From Neopestalotiopsis rosae (lineage: Eukaryota > Ascomycota > Sordariomycetes > Amphisphaeriales > Sporocadaceae): a DNA stretch of 64,000 nt. The notes under the pieces were generated by a model that was not told the DNA's origin, searched no databases, and saw only the letters and a list, made by a program, of their open reading frames with translations. The translations under genes were made by a program, and so were the position numbers. Each line of letters opens with the position of its first letter. The first letter of the stretch is position 1. Of this stretch, positions 46,661 through 58,622 are shown piece by piece. Location: contig JALGAS010000001.1 of the NCBI GenBank assembly GCA_023078685.1, positions 6,138,001 to 6,202,000 on the forward strand, given 5' to 3'.

Positions 46661-47502
46661 TTACCATGGCAGAAATCCTCCGTCAAGGTCAAACATTCCA
46701 TTCTCCTCAAAGTCCTTGTCCCGCTTGCCCTCGATGATAATCACCATAGCTCGAGCGGGATCGCTGGCGGGCCTGGCACCATTGTCAATACGAATCTGTC
46801 GCCCCTTTTCGCCGGTGAGATTGGTAACGCAGAACCCAGGGTTGAAAGCGCAGACCCTGCACCCCCACTCCTTGTAGGCGTACCGCTGACACGCCGACAT
46901 CATGTTAAAGGCCGACTTGCTGGCGCGGTAGGGCTCTCCGGGCAGCTTGGCGCCCGGGTTCGTCGGGTCCAGCTTGCGGGTGATGGACCCTTGGTCGGAC
47001 GAGACGTTGATGACCAAGGGCGACGCCGACTTCTTGAGCAGGGGCTCCAGCGTCTCCGTCAGGAACCAGGGCCCAAAGACGTTGGTCTCAAAGGTCGTGC
47101 GGAGCTTTTCGAGTATGTCCATGGGCTGGATGAGGAGAATGCCCGCGTTGTTGATCAGCACGTCCAGTCTGCCGTGGGTGCTCTCAATCTCGTCCTTGGC
47201 GGCCAGGACGGACTCGCGGCTCGTCACGTCGAGCTCCAGGACCGACACGGAGCTCTGGAGCGATTCGCCATGGGCGGACTTGATCTCTTGGAGGGCCTTC
47301 TCGCCCTTCTCTACTGACCGAGAGCCCAGCAGAATATGGTAAGAGGGTAAACTCTGTGCAAGATGGACCACGGTTTCCAAGCCAATACCACCGTTGGCGC
47401 CTATAAGTCAATTTGTGTTAGTCTGATTGGCCAGTTACTCTGGAGTACCATACTCTAGCTTGACATACCAGTAATAAGTACGATTTTCTTGTCAGATGCC
47501 AT
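46661..47502 (-). CDS. Short-chain dehydrogenase/reductase
   Basis: Exons in transcription order are 47502..47469 and 47400..46661, about 257 aa. The 68-nt intron (GTATGT...TTATAG) splits the glycine-rich NAD(P)-binding motif, LITG-ANGGIGLETV. Also visible are LDVTSR, NNAGIL, the catalytic Ser in VINVSSDQG, the YRASK pair (Tyr and Lys) and FNPGFCVTNL. This is a classical SDR of the carbonyl-reductase-like kind, using NADP(H) or NAD(H) on an unknown ketone or alcohol; the basic residue pair after the second strand (GSRS) leans to NADP. Cytosolic. Confidence 0.9.
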
Positions 47503-48427
47503 GATGCAAAACTTTTCGACAATTTGTAAAAGTAGATAGTTAATATGAGAGTCTTGAGTTTTTGTGATATTGTGTGAGTGATGATGGAATTATTTCATCG
47601 TCTTGGGATCCGAGATCATTCATCATCTTATATTGTTACGTGCTTGATGTTCTCGCAACTAGACTGGTTGTATGACTTGCTAAGTCCGTTAAATGCGCTA
47701 TGCGTTATGGGCGCCATCCTATTTGGGTAAACACTCTTGAGAGACCAACATCTCGCACTTTTCGAAAGTGCGAGACGCTACATTCCACATCTGCGCACTT
47801 TCTAGTAGATATCCTAAACAATATTTGATATACCCGTAGATGGATCCGTCTTCAGGACAATCATATTGGTAAAGCATGGGACGGAGATTACTATAACTCC
47901 ATGCAGTGAATCATTGACAAATTCCTGTGGCAGTCTGTTCAGAATTAGCGAGAAAGAACTCGACGGGCAACGAGTTATTAGTCTCTCTAACAGATACAGA
48001 TCTGTGATACAATAGAGGCAGTGTCGCCGAGTTCCCAAATACAGCTGAGTATGTACCGCCACTATAGCGGCTTTTGACCAGTGAACAACATAGTGGCTCT
48101 GATAAAAAAAAAAAAAAAAGCTTTCCATGTTCAGTCCATGCGGTGGCTTCTACGAATTCACGTATTATGCACGACGCCATTGTCGTTCAAGCACAATCAA
48201 ACACAAAAGCCCTCTTGGTACACTTCCGTACGACATCTGCCTAAACTTAAAGGATGAGCCATAAGAAATAAAGGACTATCAATTGATTTCTGCTATGTAT
48301 GCTCCATCGCCAAAACTCACCCCACTTTACAATACCCACCTTTGGCTCTCTGATGAATGTGATTGGTGTGCTAAAAGAAAACTAAGATAATGCACAATAA
48401 ACAAACTTGCTTCAACAACAAGAACCT
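47503..48427. other. Intergenic region, dehydrogenase promoter to tRNA-Lys
   Basis: It holds the dehydrogenase promoter with a perfect palindrome (listed separately), a 16-nt A-run near 48,104-48,119, and the flank of tRNA-Lys. No gene is supported. Confidence 0.45.
47751..47775. promoter_or_regulatory. Perfect 11-bp inverted repeat, candidate operator
   Basis: TCTCGCACTTT, spacer TCG, then AAAGTGCGAGA: a 25-bp site whose arms are exact complements. It lies about 250 bp upstream of the dehydrogenase start. A third half-site-like GCGCACTTT occurs near 47,793. The geometry suits a dimeric transcription factor, but no known consensus is matched by eye. Confidence 0.45.
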
Positions 48428-48500
48428 GCCCGGTTAGCTCAATCGGTAGAGCGTGAGACTCTTAATCTCAAGGCTGCGGGTTCGACCCCCGCATTGGGCT
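48428..48500 (+). tRNA. tRNA-Lys(CUU)
   Basis: A complete cloverleaf without intron. The acceptor GCCCGGT pairs with ATTGGGC (two G-T pairs), the anticodon loop is CTCTTAA within stem TGAGA/TCTCA, and the T arm GCGGG-TTCGACC-CCCGC is canonical. The anticodon is CTT, Lys. A T-run about 40 bp downstream (near 48,543) fits Pol III termination. Confidence 0.97.
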
Positions 48501-48842
48501 CAATTCCCGATGCGTTCCAGTCACTGGAACAAATCAGCCATCTTTTTGCGTTTTTTTTTCCTGTTTCTCCGATCGGCTAACCCTCGACTACATCCTATGG
48601 TTTGATTGAATATATGGAATTTCTTTTGTTAATGCAACCATCCGTGCTAATAAAATAGAAGTTTTATTTATCCATGCTCTTATAATATTATACACGTTGG
48701 AATTCTTGATCTGATTTAGTTATAATATCTCTGATTTTATAGTTGAACTAAAAATCGAGACGTGTAGATGTTGACAAGTATCGACAAATTATTTTTGGAT
48801 TCGATTACATATCTTCGAAGCGATGATTGCTCTAGTCTATTT
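48501..48842. other. Intergenic region, tRNA-Lys to decarboxylase 3' end
   Basis: AT-rich, 340 bp. It contains Pol III terminator T-runs and the decarboxylase 3' flank only. Confidence 0.4.
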
Positions 48843-50649
48843 TTACACAATAACGCTCTTGCCAACTTCTTCTAATGCCTTGAGCAGCCCTTCGACTGTT
48901 CCTTTCAACGTCTGGCAATTGACGACAACTCTGAAAAAGCTGCCACGCGGGCCCGGTGCATAGTCTATCATGAAGCCTCGGGGAACGAGCTTCTTTACTG
49001 ACTGGCTCGTCCGCCTGGTGTTTTCGCTGTCCTCATCGGCAAGCTTACCGCCGGGAGCATAGTAGAAGCAGACTTGCAGACATGGCGGCGGGTTGCTGCT
49101 CATGAGCACAAATTCCGGGTGCTCGTTGACCAGATTGGCCAGGTACGAGGCCATGGCGAATGCGTGGTCAATCTGCTGCTCGAACCCGGCGGCGCCGTAG
49201 TATACCCAGGCCAACGCGAGCTTGAGGGCATCGCCACGGCGACCGCACTGCAAGGTAAGGTCGGCGAGGTCCCAATGCTGCTGCTCCTCTCCATCTGCGC
49301 CATCGTCATCATCGCCATCGCCGTGAAACAGGTAGCCTGCGGCCAGGGTGTTGGCCTTTTTGAAGATGCCGACGTCGTTGGTCAGAAGGAACGAACACGT
49401 CACGGGTACGTTGAGCATCTTGTGCGGGTTCACGGTCAAAGAGTCGGCCAGCTCCGCGCCCTCCAGCTTGTGGCGCTGCGCGCCCGAGAAGACGGCGTTG
49501 CCGCCCCACGAGCCATCGACGTGGAGCCAGAGGTTGAACTCCTTGCAGATGGCGGCAATGGCGCGAAAGGGATCGTACGAGCCGAGGACGGTGGTGCCGG
49601 CCGTCGAGTTGACGTAGAGGGGCGTCTTGCCCTCGGACCTGGACTGGACAACGGCGTCCCTCAGCGCGCTGGGGACCATGCAGCCGGCGTCGTCGACGGG
49701 GATGGGAATCACGGCCGCCGAGCCCAGGCCGAGCGTCGTGGCGGCCTTTTCTACCGAGTAGTGCCCGTGCTTGCTGGTGAAGAGCACAAAGTTGTGAGAT
49801 CCGTTGCCGTGGATCTTGGTGTCGGGGTAGAGGGCGTTGCGCGCAATGACCAGCGAGGTCAAGTTGGACGAGGAACCACCTTGGCATGTGACTCCGCCGG
49901 CGCGTGGACCGGTAAAGCCAAAGAGACGGGCGAATGACCGCGCAGTCTCTCGTTCGATGACAGTCAGAGCCGGAGCCACAGTATACACATGAACCTGAGA
50001 GGAAAAATATCCAGTAAGCTTAAGTCTAAGAGAAAGCCTTGGAATGTCAGATGTGAAGAAAGATTATGAGAATGGACCTACATTTGTATTCAAAATCGAA
50101 AGAACAAGTTCAGAAATTACTCCCACCTGCAATTGAATGTATCAGCCATGATTTTCGTCTCCGAATATGATTTACGATGAATGGTACAAACAGGATTCGT
50201 GCTGGAGTATAGTTTGTCAAGGAAACCCTGGTCCCAGGTGTTGACACTATACTTCAAGACATCTTGAATGGTTGCAAGGAGCCCGTCTTTGCCTTTGCCA
50301 CTCTGTTGCGGCAAAGAAAATGCCATCTTTTCTACCAAGGCCTTGGGTCCGTTTGGCTCGACGAGCACACTAGATTGAGCTGATGCATCACCGCCCTGGG
50401 CTCTGACTGGCGCTGCCTCATCAGCTGCGCGGACATAGGAGATCAAGAGACCCTTGACAGCATCGACCAGCTACCATTCATAAGTTTTTAGTATCTTGCG
50501 TCATTTAACAAGATGCTGTGAAGCCAACTCACATCTTCGAGTTCAGAGGCTCTATCCAACGAGGCACCAGACGCATCATGCTTGGTGGTGCCGTTCGAAC
50601 CGCTGGCTAGGCCATTGACGCTGCTCATGCTTGCGTCGTTCTGCGTCAT
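48843..50649 (-). CDS. Group II PLP-dependent decarboxylase (glutamate/aromatic amino-acid type)
   Basis: Exons in transcription order are 50649..50533, 50470..50192, 50126..50082 and 49994..48843, about 530 aa. The junctions rebuild ELED-LVDAVKGLL, SSTNP-VGVISELVLSILNTN and VHVYTVAPALTVIE, all phase 0. PLP motifs are clear: GGSSSNLTSLVIAR, the stacking His in SKHGHYS, LHVDGSWGG (Asp pairs with the pyridine nitrogen) and SLTVNPHKML with the Schiff-base Lys. This resembles the glutamate, cysteine-sulfinate or 2,4-diaminobutyrate decarboxylase branch; the exact substrate cannot be fixed. Residues 1-39 are polar and disordered. A Glu/Asp-rich insert (GDGDDDDGADGEE) follows the Lys domain. Cytosolic. 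Confidence 0.9.
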
Positions 50650-51670
50650 TTCAAAGTAGAGTGGATTTTTTCTTTCCTTTGAACTGTATTCATAAGATTG
50701 AGGTGACCGAGCGACGGGGCAACTGAATTTTGAAGTACAATTATATACAAACAAATATAAATATGCATAAATGGGTTCCCCCAGCGATTACAGTCATATA
50801 TGTAACAGGTTCCACCGCTATTCGTCGATCAGATTGTGTTGCTTGGCCTAAATTTTGCTAGTTCAAGGTTGCGTCGACTCAAGTCTCGATTTCGTGAGTG
50901 GATATTCCCGAGACTTTTCCGGTTGACTCGAGTTTGCAGTAGCATAAATCAGCGTCAAGATAAATGATTCATGCCCTTTGGAACCTTTTTATAGTAGATA
51001 ATTATAGCAGTCTTTGTCTGTCTGTTGCACCTCATGAATACATATGATCGTTTCTTTAGCGAATATAAATTAATCGCGAGAGGGGTTGCCGAGTATAGAC
51101 TCTAGATTTGAACAGGCACCGCGCTTGCTTTGTCATCACCCAGAGTTTGCTAATGCATCGCCGATTTCGCCCGACCAATGACTGATGTTTGGTCCCTTGA
51201 AGACATGCAGTATGTGGAAGAAGCTCATTGGTGTCGGGCTTCATTGTGTTTCCATGAATTAGAGATTCTAGTGCTTCACTCGACCACCCATACAAAGTTG
51301 GACTCTGCTGTTTCTGCATTTCGGGGTTTGTTGCATTTGAGAAATTCAGTAGACACATATCTGTGGCTATCAGCTGTCAAGTTATCATGTGAAAGCACAA
51401 CTATTCTCGACGTCCCAATCGGCGTCCAATGACCATCATACGGTTTCAGGTACTTAATCATGTGTGCAGTTGTTGGTAAGGAAAGATTGTAAGATGTGAG
51501 AAATTCAGTTAGAATTGGTATCGTGACGCTCGTCCAAGTCGTAAATTCAAGTCCTGAGAGCCGTGATCCATGATTCCATCAAAACCAGCACAACCCCAGC
51601 CTGAACGCCGAAAGCAGAGGTATTACAGTTACGTTAATGCCGGACCATTCCCTTACAACAGGAATATTAA
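50650..51670. other. Intergenic region upstream of the decarboxylase
   Basis: About 1 kb holding the decarboxylase promoter and the 3' flank of the VanZ-like gene. Short frames on both strands show no motifs. Nothing else is seen. Confidence 0.4.
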
Positions 51671-52529
51671 TCAGTCGGTCCGTTTCTTTGCTTCGCCAAT
51701 GTCGCCGTCGCCATTGACTTCATGCGCCTGGGGTTTCGTGGAAGTAGCACCGATGTCACCGTCGCCGCCGTCGTCATCCCAAGCGTCGACAGCATTCTCG
51801 TCCCAGTTGTCGACCTCCTCCTCCAGGGTCGGAGTCCTCTCAGTGACGGCCGTAGAGCTCATGATTCCCTCTTCGTGCCCCTCGTCAGACGAGACTCCCT
51901 GCCCCAGCTCAAGATCGTCCTCGTCTTCACCGGGGACGGCGTCATATCTCCGGCCTCTCCTCCTCCTCTCGAGCATACGATTATGGTACCAGCTGCAGAG
52001 ACCCAAGCCACCCAGACTGCCGACAATATTGGCGACGATGTCGTAAGAGTCGAACTCGCGGCCGTTGGGAAGGAAGCCTTGGAGGAATTCGGAGCCGATG
52101 CCGAGGAGGAGGGTACACACTACGAGAGTGAGGTTGAGGGTGCGCCGCCGGTTCGTATCGACAATCCAGTAGAATACAATGGTGAGGATGAAAAATGTCA
52201 GGACATGCAGGGCCTTGTCGTTTATGTAGAGACCAAGCTGGAGGGAAGAGAGGCCAGCGTAACCTGCCAGCAGGCAGAGGATAAAGAAGGTGCCTGAGGG
52301 ACGAGCAAGTTAGCACAAATCGCTACGTCGGTGATGGTTACCCGAGGATGAGGCGAAAACAGCCTTCAGCATTGGGCAATAAATGTTGTCGCAGCCGAGC
52401 GTCTTCGAGATTGCTTCTCTGGCTCTCAACACTTGGTGGCCGCGGGAGAATACGAAACATGGATGGAGGGAGGTTCGACAAAGACCATAAGAGACTGGAC
52501 TGACCTGCGAACTGAAGGCGGATACGCAT
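51671..52529 (-). CDS. VanZ-like membrane protein
   Basis: Exons in transcription order are 52529..52505 and 52293..51671, about 215 aa. The first exon is only 25 nt (MRIRLQFA) and is joined over a 211-nt intron in phase 1. The short exon and long intron make the 5' end the weakest part. Four hydrophobic segments follow: FFILCLLAGYAGLSSL, VLTFFILTIVFYWIV, TLNLTLVVCTLLLGIGSEFLQG, DIVANIVGSLGGLGLC. The blocks NDKALHVLTFF and SEFLQG...NGREFDSYDIVANIVG are the VanZ family signature. The C-terminal 100 residues are acidic and soluble. The bacterial namesake gives teicoplanin resistance by an unclear mechanism; the role in fungi is unknown. Confidence 0.85.
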
Positions 52530-54097
52530 CTTGTTGTACTCGAGAGAGCTAAAGATGAAGAAGTTAAGGGCCACCGATATATTATATCGAGGACATTTTC
52601 TCTTGTTGAAGAATCAAAAGGCCGACGCTTGGACGAGGAAAAGCTGTCCTTAATTGTGCTTGTGTAATAAGTGTTGGGGCCGCAAAAAAAGGTTGGTAAT
52701 AGGGAGGAGCTGTTGCTTGTCATAATCGCAAAGTGAAGCCCATTGCCCATTCAAGCTCCACCTTTGGGGGTCACAACAGCTAGCTGGGCTGCTGGAGCCT
52801 ACCGAGCCTACAAAACCGTGAGCTCGCGGCAGACGGTCAGGCAGCTAAGGTATAGGTCGGGGGGAGCTGGGCTGCTAGGTGGAAGGGTTCCAAGGTTGAA
52901 AGGCAGCGACCCGGGTGGCTGGTCGAGCTTCCCACAGTGGGGTGGGGTGGCCTAATGCCATCCTGGTATGCCTGGCAGTGACCTGGCAGACCTGACTGGG
53001 CTCGATATTTGTTTATTTTTATTCATTTTTCTGACATTTCTCGTGTTTGAGATGGACGTCTACGAGGGATTATTATGGAAGCAGTTTTCGATCTTCAGAG
53101 GACAGTATCGAGAACTATATAATGGAAGATTGTATGGTGAACCAATTGAAAGAACACTACCAAGAAAATATCCAAGTCCTTCACAACATAAATGTATTCA
53201 AGAATTGTTTTCATCAATTTCTGACGTCTGTTTTGCTGCTGCTTACCTAGGTAACCCATCTCGCACCATAATAAACGCATTTGTGGAGGTCCAGCTTGTG
53301 CTCGTGGCTCGATGTGGGGTTCCTCCGCCAAGACCAGCATTCGACCATGAGGTGAATATAAAGGTGCTCTTTCAACAAGGCGTACCCAGGCAAGAAGACG
53401 CCTTTGATAGCTCAGAAGCAGACCGAATCATTGATAGAAACCCATTGATGTTCAGTCTTTTGTTCATGCTATATTGAAAGTACAAGAAACACGAGGACAT
53501 GCAGACGGTAAATGGGACAACGCCAGACAATGAGCGCTGGTTGGAAACACGTGATTTTCTCTAGTCTAGTCTCGAGGACGAAGGGGGCCACTGCGGAGAG
53601 AGGGTACATCGATCGGAAGCAGGCATCTGGCAGAACAAGACCTCGACATGGCGGTTGGATCCTGCGCAAATGTATAGAGAATATCGAATGAGATAGTAAA
53701 TGAAGTGAATATCCGCGCAGCCATTAATTTTCATTTGCGCCGACACGGGTTATGCCTGGCGCAAGTTGAACCTAAGAAGTACTTCTTCGGATGGGACATG
53801 CGGTCATTGCGGAGAGCAAAACTCGCCTGTACCCTTTTTGGCGACTCCTAAGTTAACCACATCCCATCAACGACACGCGAATTGCCTGGACTAGAACCCA
53901 TCGCGACACCAGCATAATCATCAATTCTCGTCGTCGAAACCACATTTCCCATCTATTTCGATGTCGCTCGTTCCATCAATGTCATTCTAGGCGCACCAAA
54001 CGCCAAATCGCCGTCGCGACAGCTAACCCCCGCCGCGTTCTCCCGCCCGCATGGCGACCGCAGGCCTGTCATCCCCATAACACGCGAAAGGACCATC
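52530..54097. other. Divergent intergenic region, VanZ-like gene / SPT7
   Basis: About 1.6 kb between head-to-head genes. An open frame at 52968-53477 (169 codons) is compositionally unremarkable and motif-free. A pyrimidine/purine-rich block near 53,880-54,060 probably belongs to the SPT7 5' leader. Confidence 0.4.
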
Positions 54098-57000
54098 ATG
54101 TCCATCATGAACGGTAATCAACAATGGCCGCCTTTGTCGGGACATCAAGTCAATGGCAACAGGTCATTTCATTTTCCTGATGATGGCCCCGGACGCACTC
54201 AGACGCCCATCGACAACTCCCAATCACAGGCTTCGGTGCCTGAGGCATCAACTACTGATAGCACCGAAGATGACCGACAACGCGCCTTCTTTGCCGACAT
54301 CTTTCGCAGGACCGAAGCAAACATTTCGCATATATTCGGCGAGGACGGATCATACGACTATGCTGCCATCGAATCTCTTCGCCGTCCCATCACCCTCGGC
54401 GACCCTCTATTACCACCCACTACCGACCATGCGCCGCTTGAAGAGCGCCCCATCAAGCGCGTAAAGCGGGTCATCGATGAAGATGACTACGGCGATGACG
54501 ATGACGAGGATGACGAAGATAATGGCAATGACGATGACAGCGCTCAAGATGCCAAATCAAAAAGCGCCGCCCAGGCACACAAAGGCCTGCTCTCTCCATC
54601 AAAATCCGGCAGCTCACCCGTGCAATCAGTCACGACGCCAGATAAACACCTCGACAAATCCAAAGATGATCTCTCTCAAGGCTCGCAAGCATCGCAAGAG
54701 CGCAATAAGTCCTCCGAAGATGCGCGTAAGCAATTGGAGCAGGATCGAACAGCTACCGAACAGGCTGTCAAGCGTAGTTTTCACACCATGTTTTACACAT
54801 TGGAGAACGACCGAACCGCCATGCTCGAGCAACAGCAGCTTGAAGAGGCAGAGAAGCAGCTGCAAGCTGAGATGGATAAAAATAATAGTAACCAAAATAC
54901 CAACGGCACATCTGGCGGTGAAAACCACGGCTCTCTTAGTAGCGCCAACCTGGGTGCCTCGAGTTTGACGCTCAAACATCTTATTGCGCGCATCGACATG
55001 AAGCGCGACATGGTCCGCGCATCGGATGCTGAACTACGCCACCTTATGAACGAGGTTAGGAAGAATCGAAGCAAGTGGGCCAGCGAGGAGAACGTCAACC
55101 AAGAGGAACTTTACGAGGCTGTGGAAAAAGTTCTTACCGAACTCAAGGCGCATACAGAATACTCTACTCCTTTCCTACAGAAAGTGAACAAGAGAGATGC
55201 GCCAGACTACTATAACCGTAAGTCATCGTGCATAAATTGGATTGCTTCTCCGTGTTGCTAAATTGTTCAAGTCATTACAAAACCCATGGATCTCGGAACC
55301 ATGACCAAGAAACTCAAGTCTACACAGTACAAGTCCAAGGCAGAATTTGTTGCGGACCTGAATCTGATTTGGGATAATTGTTTGCGTTACAATCAAGACA
55401 TGAACCATCCCCTCAGGCGCATGGCCAATGGTATGCGGAGAGAGGCCGAAAAGCTCATTCCATTGATCCCCGACCTTGTCATCCGCCCACGCGCCGAAGT
55501 CGAAGCTGAGGAACGCCGCAAATTGAACGGTGGTGATGACGACAATGGTGACGATTCCGATGATGAGCCCATCATGTCTTCGCGCGGCCGAAACACTACC
55601 GGCGCAAAAGGCGCAAAGTCTCGCAAAGCCCCCACCGACCAGAAAGAAGCTACACCCGGTGTTGATCAGAAGCCTGTTCTACAACTGAATGGACTGCTTG
55701 CCAGGGCACACAGAGAAGGATCTGAGCTTGACGGTAGCAACGGATTTGCAACCCCTCCCATTGCTGGCTCGGCCACTCCTGGAGGTATGAATGGACATTC
55801 TGGTATAGCCAGTAATGGGGATGCCATGGATATCGACGGCCCTTCTTTAAACGGAATGGCTCTCAACCATGCACTCAACGAGGCACAGGAGCAAGTCTTC
55901 GAGGACGACGAGTACAAGATCTACAAGCAGCTCACGAAGAAGGACCGTGCTCAGATTGCCATGAGACGATACCAGCTGTTCAACGGACGCAAGCTCAACG
56001 TCGACGAACCCGCTTTACTTCGGACCAAAGCCAAGATGCGCAACTTCCTGCGTCACCAACAGCAGGCAGAACCTCTTGGCGCGACCAGCCCTACAGCTGA
56101 TTCGTCTGCCGCAGGCAGTAAGGACGCACCCAAGGCACCCGAGACTCTTGCAGAAGGCATGGAAGAGGATGACGGAGATATACTTGCCCCTGACTACTAT
56201 GAGACACAAAGCTTGATACCAGATATACCCCCCAAGCTGCAGTGGGTAGAGGATGGTGATGGACAGGTCATAAACCACCACGAGGAGTATCTCAAGACTA
56301 TTCCGACCGGTCTCTTCACTGCGCCCAAGGGCCAACTATCCGAAAGGCTCGATGCCAATTTACGACAAATGCAGGAGACTCGAAAGGTCTGCGCAAAGAT
56401 TGCTGTGGTTAAACAAATGCAGATACAAACTCAGGTATGGAGGAAGCTGATGCGAATGACTATGGACTACAAACTAACCAAATGAATGACAGGTTTATCA
56501 AAATCAATTTCCCAAATATGAGCCTGAGCCTTTTGTGGAGCATGACATTGAGCCACATGTCGTCTGTAGCGCCGATAACTTGGTGATGGACCCTGCCGTC
56601 AACCGAGCCGCCTTGCAAAGATCTGTCGCAAAACTCTTATATCACGCTGGTTTCGAGGAGATGCAACCCTCTGCCTTAGATGCCATTACAGACATCGCCG
56701 GGGATTACTTTCACAAGCTCAGCACATCATTTAAAATTTATGCCGAGGCCGACAGGACCGATCCTACGCCAGTATACGCTCAACGTGGAGCCCGCGTCCA
56801 GCCTCGTTTTACTGATGAAGAGATTCTTCTACACACCTTGCACGAAAACGGATACAGCGTCGAGGATCTCGAATCCTACGCCAAGGACGAAGTCGACAGG
56901 CTTGGCAACAAGCTCGTTTCCATGCATGATCGCATGAAGACACACCTGAGCGACCTTCTCCGACCAGCACTGCAGGAAGGAACTGGTGACGGTGGCGCAT

Positions 57001-57692
57001 CATCATTCAACGAAGGCAGCGACCAGTTTGTCAGCGGTGACTTTGCCGAAGATCTGGGCGAAGACTACTTTGGTTTCCGCGATCTTGGTCTGGCAGGCGA
57101 GCTTGGCGGCATGCTGTCTGTTCCTCTGCACTTGTTGCATTCTAGAGTGCGCATGACGTACACCAACCAGAATATTACTACAGGGCCGGCGGATGCTCAG
57201 ATGTTTGACGAGTTGGCGCCTCCCGACCCTGTTACCAAGGACAACATTCACAACCAGATCGGCCTAGCCAAGAACTTCTTCCTCGCCAAGTTGCACGCTA
57301 ATGGCGATCAGCCCTTGATTGAGGACGCCGATTTACCCGTCAAACAGCAGCGTCCTCGACCACGTCTTGGTGCTACGGGCAAGATTGTCGCTGCTCAGAA
57401 GAGGCCGCCTAAGGAGCAGAACGCCATCAACAAGAAAAAGAAGAAGATGGAGGCTGCCGCCGCCGCCGCCGCCGAAAAGGCCAATGCTGCAAACGCAAGT
57501 CCCGAGAAGAATAAGGACAAGAAGTTGCCTGCCAAAGCTGGTGCCGCAGGTTCGAGCAGTTCCATGAATGCGCCGTCATTGCCCGTCGCGCCTGAGATGT
57601 CGCGCGCTGAGAGCATGCAAAGCCAAGGTGCCAACAGTCAAACAGACAAGACCGACACTGGTATGATGAGCCCGGAGAGCATGGAACGCTAG
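54098..57692 (+). CDS. spt7: SAGA complex subunit Spt7 (bromodomain, histone fold)
   Basis: Exons are 54098..55217, 55272..56434 and 56493..57692, about 1,160 aa. Both introns (54 and 58 nt) have good branch sites. An acidic patch (about residues 128-150) precedes a polar linker. The bromodomain spans about residues 345-430: [44 protein letters not shown] with the acetyl-lysine-binding Asn. Around 780-850 is the Spt7 histone fold ([35 protein letters not shown]), which pairs with Ada1/Taf10-type partners. The C-terminus is Lys/Ala rich. Spt7 scaffolds the SAGA coactivator in the nucleus and reads acetylated histones. Single-copy core gene; order and domains fit the family. Confidence 0.94.
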
Positions 57693-58622
57693 AAGCAGAT
57701 GAAAATTCGCCTCGGGACAGCTCACGAGACCTTCGCGAACCCCTCATTCTCGCTATACTCCTGCAAGAAGAAACGAAATGACCGACGTGCTCGAAAAGGT
57801 TGAGCATCATCGTTTCGGCAGCATCAATTTACAACATACCCCTTTTACTTATCCCTTTCGCATTGTACTCGGATGTACACCACCAGCATGAAACAACTCC
57901 CATGCATTTCGATTCTAGCCCGCGCGGGCGCGCATGACAGAATGACAGCAATCGTACGACTTCATATGCTAAAACCTGGGCGAGCCGTGCTATTAACCGC
58001 GCATTTTTTTGCGGTCAAGGACTCTTCTTTTGTTTTCGATTCGCACAAATCCCGATATATGCCTTGGAAGTACCGGTCATTTTCCTCTGGCGTCGGCGTT
58101 TCTCAAGGGACTCTCTGCAGTCACTTTTAGATCGTTGTCTAATGATAGTCGGTGCCGGCTTATTGCATATAGCACAAGCAATGTCACACGCGATAGTGAC
58201 AGTTTATATGAGATGATTTCGAAGATGGGATTGATGCCTGAGGAACAGGCAAAAGATAGGGAAAGACAAAGAGTCCACCATCGATTTTGCGATGAAATTT
58301 TGCTCCAGACGGTCGGAAATTGGACCTGGACCTGCACCAGTGGCTGTTAGGTAAAACCAAAAAAAAAAAAAAAAAAAATCAGAGACAATCGAGTCTGGAC
58401 AGGGGCGGCATCTTTATCTGTGATATACCCCCTCTTGACATTAGGACAAAGAAATAAATGTATTGCTATGGATGAAATCTGCACTGTTTGCCGTATGACA
58501 TGGTAATGATTCAAAAGGTTGCTTCATCTGGATGACCTATATAGAGAGACTAATGGACACTAATGTAACCTATGTCTATCCATATTATCTTTGATGACTC
58601 GTCTTGCAAGGACAGGCACGCC
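57693..58622. other. Intergenic region between convergent SPT7 and GH43 genes
   Basis: About 930 bp, probably both 3' UTRs. A 20-nt A-run is at 58,359-58,378. No gene is supported. Confidence 0.4.

Noticed and set aside
49074..49937. A 287-codon plus-strand frame opposite the PLP decarboxylase
   Set aside because: Low-information Gly/Val/Arg sequence created by GC-rich third positions of the real gene.
52968..53477. A 169-codon plus-strand frame upstream of SPT7
   Set aside because: No motif or codon pattern like neighbouring genes; more likely open by chance in a promoter/leader region.
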